This document shows, one piece after another, positions 31,538-41,072 of a stretch of 64,000 nt of DNA (position 1 is the stretch's first letter; the number at the start of each line of letters is the position of its first letter). Where the stretch lies: NCBI GenBank assembly GCA_015350385.1, contig WNKI01000001.1:3188895-3252894 (forward strand), in the 5' to 3' direction. The position numbers were made by a program, and so were the translations under genes. Source of the stretch: Aculops lycopersici. Lineage: Eukaryota > Arthropoda > Arachnida > Trombidiformes > Eriophyidae. The notes beneath the pieces were generated by a model. The model saw nothing but the letters and a program-made list of their open reading frames with translations. It ran no database searches and was not told the origin of the DNA.

Positions 31538-32794
31538 CTATTTATTCAACCTCCTCTCTTCCTCTTGTAACAACTTGGTTAACTTGACCACATTCTGTTT
31601 ATGCTTCTTACTATTTTCGTGATTTTCATATGCACCTATGGACTTGAAATCCTTCTTGCAAGCTGGACAAAACAAGTCTGGTTCATCGTCTTCCTCCTCA
31701 TCTTCTTCCTCCTCCTCGTCTACCACCTCGTCTTGATGTAAATGATCGTTATCACAGTCTAGGTTGGAACTTAATGGGACTCCAACACTCTCGTCGTCAA
31801 ATTCTTCATCAATCCCCCTCTCATCGACGTCATCGTCATCATCGCCATCATCTTCATCACTCTCATAGATTTTAGCTTTGTTCCTCTTGCCTCGCTTAGG
31901 ATTGTCATACTCACTCTCTAGTTGTCTTAGTTGCTCCTCTATATCATTCATCTCCTCCCAAGCGGTTGGCTTATACTCGGTTGCCGTATTCAGCCGTTTC
32001 TCTCGTTGTTGTCTTTGTTTTTCAGCTGTCTTTTGTCTATTCAATTCATTTTGTTGCTCAACGAGTAATTTATGGGCCTTTAATCGGCGATCGCGCTTCT
32101 TAACAAATTCAACTAGATTCCTAACGCTTAAGTTCCTCTCTTTCCTAGCTTGTTCTTTAAGCTTCTTGTTTTCCTTCTCCATTAGCCTAAGGATACGTCT
32201 ATTTTCCGCCTCAAGCGTATTGTACTTGTCCAGCTGGTCGAAGGTTAGGATTGTGCAAAAACCAGACCAATATGCATAGAAGGGGCGAACTACATCGTCA
32301 TAGTCAGATTTAGAATCTCCAAAAGTTGGAAACTCTGGAGTCTCATCTTTTCTACTCTTTGTTTGCTTGCTACCACCTTTGGCATGTCTCGCAGCCAACT
32401 CGTGGGCTTTCAACTCCTCCTCGGCAAGCTCTTCGAACAATTTCCTGTAAACCGTGTAAAAACCATCCTCTGAATCGTCAAAGTTCGCGTAACAAGAGGA
32501 GGAGAAATATTGGAATAGATTCTTGCTCAGATCTTCCTCTGCTCCCTCGCCCTTTTCGTCTGGATTTAATATTTGATCCTTGTGCTTATCGTACCACTCG
32601 CGTTCCCTACTATCACTTAGTGTTTCATATGCCTTGAGGATAGTTTGAAATTTTGCATGTGCCTCCTCTGGGTTGGCTTGGTTCTTGTCCGGGTGCCAAA
32701 TGAGCGCCAGGTTTCTATATGCTCTCTTAACCTCATCTCCAGTGGCCGTCTCTGAGATCCCGAGGATTTCGTAATAACATTGTGCCTTTGGCAT
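31538..32794 (-). CDS. DNAJC21: DNAJC21 (Jjj1-type) J-domain co-chaperone
   Basis: A cytosolic and nucleolar Hsp70 co-chaperone that helps recycle 60S maturation factors. The 418-residue product has an N-terminal J domain (residues 1-70) with the HPDKN motif, then the DNAJC21-specific block with RPFYAYWSGFCT and a long basic coiled coil (ARKERNLSVRNLVEFVKKRDRR). An Asp/Glu-rich stretch and one C2H2 zinc finger of U1-like type follow (LFCPACKKDFKSIGAYENHENSKKH). Vertebrate DNAJC21 has two such fingers and about 530 residues, so this form is shorter and has lost the last finger. With EBP2 it is one of two ribosome biogenesis genes in the window. Single exon. Confidence 0.93.
   Translation of the reverse strand: MPKAQCYYEILGISETATGDEVKRAYRNLALIWHPDKNQANPEEAHAKFQTILKAYETLSDSREREWYDKHKDQILNPDEKGEGAEEDLSKNLFQYFSSSCYANFDDSEDGFYTVYRKLFEELAEEELKAHELAARHAKGGSKQTKSRKDETPEFPTFGDSKSDYDDVVRPFYAYWSGFCTILTFDQLDKYNTLEAENRRILRLMEKENKKLKEQARKERNLSVRNLVEFVKKRDRRLKAHKLLVEQQNELNRQKTAEKQRQQREKRLNTATEYKPTAWEEMNDIEEQLRQLESEYDNPKRGKRNKAKIYESDEDDGDDDDDVDERGIDEEFDDESVGVPLSSNLDCDNDHLHQDEVVDEEEEEDEEEDDEPDLFCPACKKDFKSIGAYENHENSKKHKQNVVKLTKLLQEEERRLNK
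31541..31546 (-). terminator. AATAAA overlapping the last codons of DNAJC21
   Basis: The final codons AAT AAA TAG themselves form AATAAA. No other minus-strand signal is seen in the next 100 nt, so this is the likely functional signal, with a 3' UTR of about 10-30 nt. Confidence 0.45.
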
Positions 32795-34216
32795 TGAGTC
32801 TAGGATGGGAGATATTAGTAATTTATTAGCCTAAAGGTGAAAACAATAGATACAATGATTGAGATTTAAGTGGATAATAAAGGTGGGCTTTGCAAATGTA
32901 AACAAAACGCGTGAAGTGCAAAACTCGGCTCACGTGGTTCACAGCGAATTTGCAAGCCAACTTTGCATGCCCAGCGCAGCGAGTGTTACAATGCAAATGG
33001 TGTAGTTTTTTCTCCATAATCGTCAATGGCTTCTGACGGCCATGCACTTGACGTTACAGTCAACTTGTTGGCGTAGGCCTCCTAAGACGATTATTTACGA
33101 TCGATTCTTTTCGCCGAAGTCAAGATGTTTAAAATCAGTAGCAACCATATGCAGCGGCGGTTGGCAATCAAGTTTGAAAGGGGAGTCCAACGAACCAGAA
33201 CAAGTCGTTAAACGAAGCCGTTCGCTTGGTGGGTTCAATTTGTCTTGCTTCGCTACGCTATTTGCCTGACTGCCTGCTTGCCTGCCCATCGGTTGGTTGC
33301 AGTTAAATTCAGTGTTGAACTGCCAAGTTGATGATGCCAAAAAACACACTCACACAGCACAAGACTTTAGGAATAAAATTCCCCATAGTAGCGCTGTATC
33401 TCTTTGTTCGTCTGTCAGACTTAATACGGGATTTGCCTTGCCCGTGCGTCCATCTGTGTGGTTGGCTTTGCATTCCCACCGAATGCTTGTGGTGCGCGAC
33501 CACCACTTGAAGATTCGGCAACAATCTCCACTCTTGTCTTGGTTCTCTCCCTCTCTTTATGCATTGGGAATGGCACACAGAATTTTCCTCATAACTTGCT
33601 AGATGAACATGGCAACTTGTTTTATTATTCTTAGACTTGCAAATATATCACCATCCATATTGGATAAGATTTGACAAAATGATAACAACCAAAAGTTATT
33701 GACTCGCTCGCTCTCCCTAGTGGCGTTCGTTTGTTCAATAGATTGTTTGTAACTTAACTCTTGCAACAAGTCTTCTTGTGCCGACGATGACAAGCCAAAG
33801 AAGCAAAACGTAGATTGATATTCGCCTATGAGAAACTGATTATTGTTATCCTCGAGCTTTATAACATTCTAAACAATAATTATTGATAACAACCATTGGA
33901 ACGGAAATTATCCTTGCAACACCAAGAAATACATACATATATTATTATCACCAACAATACAATTGAACCGGTACAACATTTTATTACTAGCAATAGTCCA
34001 ACAATTACAACGACATCGACGAGTCAAGATCAACTAGTGTGGAACTGATTGAAAAAACTCGTCATCACTGTCATCACTTTTTAAACTTAATATTTGACAC
34101 CCAGTTTCTTAGTTCTTGAAATCTTTGAGCAATCACCAAATTTTATCTTGTAACACAACGAACGGATAGAAGTTAGACAGAGTTAGAGATTAATTCGAAA
34201 AACATGTCGAGTCAAT
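32795..34216. other. Non-coding interval, DNAJC21 and sushi-protein promoters
   Basis: About 1.4 kb between divergent genes. Short open frames are present on both strands around 33.0-33.6 kb, with no recognisable domains. The last 400 bp before 34217 is AT-rich and resembles a 5' leader for the sushi-domain gene. Confidence 0.45.
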
Positions 34217-35284
34217 ATGCGATCCTTGAGAGAATCACCAACAAATCGTCCTCGACATCTATCATTGCCATCGCATCTGTCGCAACCCTTGCTACTTTCG
34301 CCGCCGCCACCAACAACAACTACACGAGTCTTAACATTGACAGATCATCAGCTTGCTGAGGAGACAACAATCCATACAACTTCATGTCTCAGCAAATCAA
34401 ACAATTATTTACCACGTAAAAGTAGCAAAAAAATTGATTACAAACAACCACCAATCAACTCGAGTACTAGCAAGTTCTCAATCAAAAACTTTATCCATCA
34501 TAGCGGACCCTTAATTTTATTCTACCTCACTTCCATGTCTCTATATTACCAGGTCATGGGTACCCAGAAGTGCCCTAAATGGTGGAAGAAGCACGCGGGA
34601 TTGACGGTTATACCTGTACAAGGGAAACCAAAGTCACAATACACAACTGGAGATCTATTGGTGTTCAGGTGTGAGTCTATTGAGTTTAAGCAAACTATCA
34701 AGTGCCTCGAAGATGGCAGATGGAGTGAGATGCCAGATTGTCCAGATCCAAGCAACAATACATGTCCCGATTTACTTCCATTTGATAACGGCTCACATAA
34801 GCCGAGTTCAGGTCCGTACAAAGTCGGTAGTATCGTAACATTCAGCTGTAATAGCGCAGAACAATTACAAACTAGCGATGGCTCATCGCCTCAACAATCA
34901 ACAGGTGATGCCATCAGCAGTAGACTGTCAATCACCACTCCAACAGCTTTGCGTCAATACAATCTAACAGGACCAGCGACACTTAAATGCTTGCCATCCT
35001 CTAAGTGGAACAATATCCAGCCAACCTGTGAGCCAATTATGCCCAAACCCGTTACAAATTTAAGCTTTTGGCTCGGCTCCATGATTCTCATTTTGATTCC
35101 GATACTCATAATTCTTTTGATAGTTCGCCTATTCATAAGATGGCGAAAGAAGCAACAACAACGCGAGAGGTGGAAACAGTATTTCACAGACTATAAATAT
35201 AGACATTCAAAAACAAGTATAGCCTTTGAAACGGGAAACAATCAACAAATTTCTCCAAACACGATACCAGTAACGGATCTTTAG
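34217..35284 (+). CDS. Two-sushi-domain single-pass membrane protein
   Basis: A 355-residue protein. Residues 1-90 are Ser/Thr/Pro-rich and basic. A hydrophobic stretch at about 95-115 (GPLILFYLTSMSLYYQVMG) looks like an internal signal or signal-anchor; a start at the later ATG of MSLYYQVMG would lose most of it. Two sushi/CCP modules follow, each with the Cys-Cys-Trp-Cys pattern: CPKWWKK...GRWSEMPDC, and CPDLLPFDNG...SSKWNNIQPTC with an inserted Ser/Thr loop. N-glycosylation sites (NNT, NGS, NLT) are present. The transmembrane helix is LGSMILILIPILIILLIVRLFI (about 285-306), then a basic ~50-residue cytoplasmic tail. An adhesion or synaptic receptor role is possible, but no orthologue is named. 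Confidence 0.75.
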   Translation: MRSLRESPTNRPRHLSLPSHLSQPLLLSPPPPTTTTRVLTLTDHQLAEETTIHTTSCLSKSNNYLPRKSSKKIDYKQPPINSSTSKFSIKNFIHHSGPLILFYLTSMSLYYQVMGTQKCPKWWKKHAGLTVIPVQGKPKSQYTTGDLLVFRCESIEFKQTIKCLEDGRWSEMPDCPDPSNNTCPDLLPFDNGSHKPSSGPYKVGSIVTFSCNSAEQLQTSDGSSPQQSTGDAISSRLSITTPTALRQYNLTGPATLKCLPSSKWNNIQPTCEPIMPKPVTNLSFWLGSMILILIPILIILLIVRLFIRWRKKQQQRERWKQYFTDYKYRHSKTSIAFETGNNQQISPNTIPVTDL

Positions 35285-35655
35285 AGCCGGATATTATTAG
35301 TATATCAACAACTAGAAATTCCATTAACCATCTATCTATATAAACTAATGATATCTAGACGGATAATTATACCATACTTTAGCTTATAATCATGATCATA
35401 CTATTTGTTTGTGTTATGTAAAATACACTCGGAACTAAAGATGAGCAACTTGAGATATCATGACTCTTGTTGTGAAAATCTAACGAAAAGATTTGATTCC
35501 ATGATCTTCGCAAAATAATTTTTTCTCCATTTTCAGATTCAATTGCTTCTGATCTTTTGAATTCTGTGGGAATGTTTAGCCTCTGAAAGCACCATCTCAA
35601 AGAGCATCAGAATGTGATAAATTCGGCCAGCATCAACAGGCGGGCACTGGAGTCT

Positions 35656-35880
35656 TCAACTTTCCACAACAGTGGACCCTGAAAGTTTACCAAAATAACC
35701 GCTAGCTGAAAATTGCATAGAGTTTCCTTTGTGGCCATTTGAATTGAATTGCCTCCTAGAGTTAAATGGCCAGTCACCGTCTACAAACGCAAATGCATTA
35801 GGTTGCCTTTTGCAAAAGACTTGAGGCGTGAAAAAACAGGTGCTACCAGCGACAGCGGACAGGTTCATTGTTATTTCCAA
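35656..35880 (-). CDS. Weak 74-codon ORF, unproven
   Basis: Starts MEITMNLSAVAGSTCFF and reads polar, Ser/Gly/Asn-rich sequence with NSMQFSASGYFGKLSG near its end. Codon choice is mixed and the composition is more protein-like than the surrounding low-complexity frames. There is no recognised domain, no clear cleavable signal peptide and no strong splice sites. It lies on the minus strand after the sushi-protein gene. Confidence 0.2.
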   Translation of the reverse strand: MEITMNLSAVAGSTCFFTPQVFCKRQPNAFAFVDGDWPFNSRRQFNSNGHKGNSMQFSASGYFGKLSGSTVVES

Positions 35881-37591
35881 GAGAGGAAGTCTTTAACTCG
35901 AATATAAAGCACCCAGTGGTTAGTTGCCAGCAGCAACACGATGTCCAGTCTTTTTCGTCGCTTTTGTTAGCAACAAAACTTTTACATTACGCGGAGTTGC
36001 ACCTACTGGCTTGCTAGCTTGCCAAGCCGATAAATAGTTTCCGCTTCCATCGTGAATTGTGCTGCTCAACACTCATAGTCGCGAATAAATTGCCGCAATC
36101 TGTCTAACCAGATCAAGTTAAGTCCCTTAAGCTAAGTGTTTGTAGCTAGGAAACTTGAGGTAGTCCAGAAAACCTCGACCTTCTAAGCGTAACAACCTCA
36201 CAGTTTAAATATTGCGGCTTTATCGTGAAGAGTCAATCGGTTCCACTGCAAACCGATTAGATGGTTGAATTCTTGGTTATAAAATAGAAATTCGCGCCAA
36301 CCTGTACCACCGGAACCCGAGGCTGCGTTAAACTGGAGCAAGAAAATGGAAATTTCCTACAAGTCGTTTTTGTATTATTTGCATCCATGTTTAAAGTGCC
36401 CAGATCCAAATAGAAGCTGAGCAGCAAGCGACAAGTAGTCCAGTGTCAGTCATTTTAAAGTGTCAGTCACACTCACTTAGTTGCGAGTGGAAGATGATCC
36501 ATAATAACAGGTTCGCTTGTTAACTGTAGCAACTGCAACTACAACAAAGTGCCATTCTCTTTTGTTGCATAATCATCTGAAGCCGAGAGTTCTGAGCTCG
36601 TTTCTCAAATCGCTTCTAGGTTGTCTTTGTTGTCTATGTTGTTGTTAGTTCAAGTTGAGTATTCAACAAGCTTGCCAGCTTGACTCCTTCGGTTTTCCTC
36701 CACTGTCTTCGAGTGTCAATGGAAGAAGACACCTGTAGTTAAGATTTTGCCACCTGTGCGTTCTCCTATGACTACGTACACGCAAAAGTAACATTGCAAT
36801 GCTGACCGGTTCTGTCTAGAGTCGCCTCGTCTACATCGTATCAGCAGCTTGTTCGAGCCGAGGTAGTTCTCACGACACGATATTGAGATTCTTTGAAGCG
36901 TTCATTGGCTGGCCGAGAAATTTTTCACTTTAGATTTGGTGATATCAATCGAGTTTACTCAGCGAGTTCACTTGATGGTGGCTAATATGGCGGAACCGGA
37001 AGGCGGGCTGGCTGGCGAGAGGGCGAGCGACAGGTAGGTTGCACGTTGGGTGTTGCGCGCCACTCTAGATAGTCATGGGACATGTGTAGCTTATTGTTAT
37101 TTCTATTGCCGATACTACTAATTTGCCACCAATATACTAGTAGTGGAAAGTTTGTATGGCTCATAGGAAGTGGGCGGTGCCACCTTTGTTGGCGAGTTAA
37201 TACTAGAGGCAGGAGCGAGAGTAGGATTTCTTCGGCGTCCAATGCAAAAGATCAATGTTATTTCCTGATTCTATTCACTTGACCATTCAGAGTATAGTTT
37301 TTGAATGTTTTCACGCTTCCGAAAAGCCACTAACTCGTTACTTTTCTAAGGAAGCTTGGCGCTCGAAGTCTACTCCACACTGCCACTACCGTCGCCCTCG
37401 CCGCTACCGAATGAGTCCGCATCGATATAATCTGGCAAGCGGCATGCCAACAGCGGAAGCTACGACTCGTGAGCGCTAAACTGTCTGGCCGGCTACCTGA
37501 CTGGTGGGTGTAAGCAACAGGTAGCCTTAGCGGCAACAATAACAACAACATGGGCTACAGATAGACTTTGGCGCTCGAGAGTTAAGTGTTA

Positions 37592-37608
37592 CAGTCAGTC
37601 AGTCAGTC
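37592..37608. repeat. CAGT tetranucleotide run
   Basis: Four tandem CAGT units in non-coding DNA. Confidence 0.75.
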
Positions 37609-38173
37609 GGTCTTCTACTTGTGAGAGTCAAATTTACCGTGCAGTCCACTGAACAGGTTAACAAATCAAACTACTCGCAAAACCTAAACTGGAAAGAAGA
37701 GATAGCTCATCGACTCTAACTTCTTCAGTAGCAACAACAACATTCTCGAAGAAATTTTTCCCGATTACCGCTCATCGTAAGCTTTTACACTTTGTAGCTT
37801 GTGTATATTCAAGTCGATTCAAGTAAAGTAAAGTTGAGAGAGTCCACTGTCTAGAGGATACAATACAGACCAACCAAGAGCAAGACTCGAGCTCGGACAT
37901 CAGACTTGTCGAGTTTAAGAAACTGATTTCGGCAACAAGTTCTAACTCTAAACTCTAGAAAACCAGCCGTTAGACGCAAGAGGGTAAGCGGGTGAAAGTT
38001 AGTTAGTTGGTTAGCGAGCTAAAATCGGACCATCTGAACGGTAAATGAGTGAGAGGAAGCAAGAGGAAAACGCAATCCTAACGACGCTGTCGCGACTTTG
38101 AGAGTCATAGCACAAGTTTAACCATCGGTTTGCTAGCTGCTTAGTTAAAGTACTGCGCGCGCGGACTTCAGGT

Positions 38174-38190
38174 AGCAGCAGCAGCAGCAG
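38174..38190. repeat. CAG trinucleotide run
   Basis: Five to six AGC/CAG units in non-coding DNA. Confidence 0.75.
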
Positions 38191-39740
38191 TCGCAACGGC
38201 GGCCACCTGAGGATTTCAGTTAACTTGGGTAGCCAAGATTGAAGAGTTGGCCACTCTTAGCTTGAGAGGATAGGCAGGTGAGCTGGTGAGCGCCGTTGGT
38301 TTAGCTAACAACGGCGCTAGCAACAAGTGGTTGCTCGCTCGCACACACATTCACAATCACTCACTGGAGAGCGCCAAGCTACAAAAGAGCAGCATCGGAG
38401 CAGTAGTTTGTTGTGCAACCAACAGTTTAGTTGAAGTTGCTGTTGTTGTTGCACATCGACATATGAGTTGAACGGTTTTGTTGCTGGCCCAAAGTTGTCG
38501 TTTGGCGATATCATAGTCAAAATGTCCATTGTATGTGCGTGAGCTGCGAAGAGTCACCACCGCTACTACAACAACAACACCCACCACCACCACCTGCGAG
38601 TGCGCCATTGACCATCTTCCATTACCCGGGCTCAAAATACCTCTTTCCCTGAAACTCACTTCAACTTCTCGGTCACACACAGCAACTCTCCTTACCTCAA
38701 GTGGCCACTTCCGCTTGGCGCCGAGAACTCAAGTTTCCGGCAATAAAAAATCTTCCAAGTGATTTACCTGAAGTGCAACGCGTTTGTAATTAGTAGTGAT
38801 TGTGTCTGTGTGTGTGTGTGAGCTGCCTCCGAGCGAAAGAGCTAATAACTAGTCGCGTGCACCAAGCTAATAACTATTCCCATTATCCTTCCGCAACTTA
38901 AAAAACTAACTCTCTACCAAGACCAAATTGAGGACGACGACACTGGACTGTTCATCGTCGTGATTGCGCAATCATCAAATTGAGCGTTCAATGAGGATTT
39001 GCTACGATAGAAAACAGGACGAAGCAAACGAAGACGAAGGGGACGAAGAGAGCGAGGCAAAATCTCAGAGATTTGGCGAGAAAAAAGAGAGATAACTCAC
39101 AAGTCGTAGGAGAATTGTGTGCATTGCATCACAGTTTCAATTCGAATGCATCAAATGGTAAGCGAAGCTAATCATTTGAAAGAACCAGCAAGATCAGCGC
39201 CATCAATCTCATCTCTCAGAGATCACAATAGAAAGGTACGAAGAAGGACGCGAAAGCGGAGAAAGAAATGAAGGTGTAAAAATTTTGCATTACTTGACCA
39301 AGCAATTCAATTAGTTATTGTTGTTATTGTTATCGTTGAAGTTATTTGTTGAAATTATATCGATTGCACTATCGCATTACATCAAATCAATTGATTGCTT
39401 TGAAATCCATAGACCTCATTGAAACTCAAGTGGCCAAAGAATCAATTTGCTCAGTTTTTCTTCAATATTTTCCTACTTACAAAGAACAAGCACAATAGTA
39501 ATATAAAGAATCTCAAGGTGAGTTTGCATTCTCAAACTTCTATCTACTTTACTGAATCGATAGCCAAGAACCGAGTTCAATGCACTTGATGCTCGATGTT
39601 AGCACCAACGCGACATTAAAACTCCAGATTCAATTCTGGGAATATCATTATAATTATGAGTATCATACGACTTCTCCATTGCATCACGACCATCTTCGTC
39701 GTCGGCGTCCAAACCAAACTGGACTCGTCTTTCCATATGT

Positions 39741-40478
39741 CACCTGTTGGATCGACGCAAAACTTTATGCGTCAACAAGTGGTTGTTGCGCTTTCAATTA
39801 TGGCCAAAGATCAACGTTTGGTCGTGGTTTTAGTGGCATCAACAAAACACGACCAAGAAACGAGCTGAAAGTTCTCGTTATTATTCACGACGAAAGAGGC
39901 AGCGAGATGGCGGCGATCATTTGAGATGTTGCCGTTGCAAGTTTATCTAAATCACATTTGCCATCGCCGGACGCGAATGGAATCTAAACGCGTTGCATTT
40001 GATTGCGTTGCTCGCACTCCAACTTGAACTCTCGATGCGATACGTCTCACAAGTCGCGACTTGACTAAACTTGATCTTGTTGCAAGTGGTCAGGTACCTT
40101 CAGATAGGAAGTTTGATGGGCGAGTAAGGGAAGAAGGAAGAAAAAGTAGCCTGTAAAGTTTAAAGGTGGAGAGTGAACTCGAACTCGGGTCTTGCTATTC
40201 TCTCGTCAAGAGCAAGCGGAGGCACACAAACTTAGATATCCAAACAACTAGTGAGTTAACTAACTTATCCATCTCAACTACAAATTCCACCTGTTGCACC
40301 GTGCGGCGCCAGAAGACGGACAGTCAACTCGAACTGCAACATCAACCTTTCCAGATTAAAAGAGCAACATTAGCACTACTTACACACGAGACGTCCACGA
40401 AGCGGCAGCATCCAAACTCGAACCGCTGATGGGAATAGAATAACTTCTCTCTATTGCCCACTGAAATATCAACAAGTG
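39741..40478. promoter_or_regulatory. E-box-like motif group upstream of GMC gene
   Basis: Two CACCTGTTG (39741, 40288) and two CAACAAGTG (39773, 40470) within 740 bp, at 39741 and 39773 only 32 bp apart. Same motif family as the 8.3-11.2 kb cluster. Enhancer function is inferred only. Confidence 0.35.
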
Positions 40479-41072
40479 TCACCTGCGCTGCCCATCTACG
40501 GAGGTGCGCTAAACGCGAGGGCAGAGACTCTTGATATATCTCCCCCTCTCTTCATCGGTTTCCAATTGCTTCTTCTTTCGAATCTTTGATTGCGCAAAGT
40601 GTCCTTATACCTGCGCGAACTCTCGTTCCGGCACGACACGTAGGCAAGTGGCAAGGGAATCCATTTCATCCTGGTTGTTGTCCCCAAGTCCCCCAATAAA
40701 GCGGCAGTTGTAACCTGGAAGTCGTCGAGAGAAATGTGGTTACACTCCGTCACTCTCAACTAATACCAATTATATTGCAAGAATATAGCATCCACAAAAC
40801 AAATTGGCAGGCAGGAGACGATCGATCAATAAGTTGGGTTTTCAGGGCAGAAGATGAGCATTCAGAGAGCAGGGTTAATTAGATTCTATACCGCCAAGAG
40901 CAGATAGCATTGACTCTTTTACGAGTGTGAAAAATCAAAGTAAGTGCAATCGATAGACAAGAATCCATAAGTGATTTGCTAGGTAACATGAAAAAGTAAG
41001 TTCAAAAAGAAAAACTAGAAAAACAATCAATATATTAGGTTACAACAGCAGCCGCAACAGAAGATTATAAAA

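Larger units (their letters stand above)
35285..41072. other. 5.8-kb non-coding region upstream of the GMC oxidoreductase
   Basis: Apart from the weak ORF at 35656-35880, no coding sequence is supported. The DNA contains a CAGT run (37592-37608), a CAG run (38174-38190), three CAACAAGTG (38321-38329, 39773-39781, 40470-40478) and two CACCTGTTG (39741-39749, 40288-40296). Strong donor-like sites are AAG/GTGAGT at about 39520 and AAA/GTAAGT at about 40939. The second, paired with the acceptor ATATATTAG near 41038, would make a short 5'-UTR intron just before the GMC ATG. Confidence 0.45.

Noticed and set aside
31878..32279. 133-codon plus-strand frame inside DNAJC21
   Set aside because: Antisense shadow of the Lys/Glu-rich coiled coil, giving a Ser/Phe/Leu-rich product.
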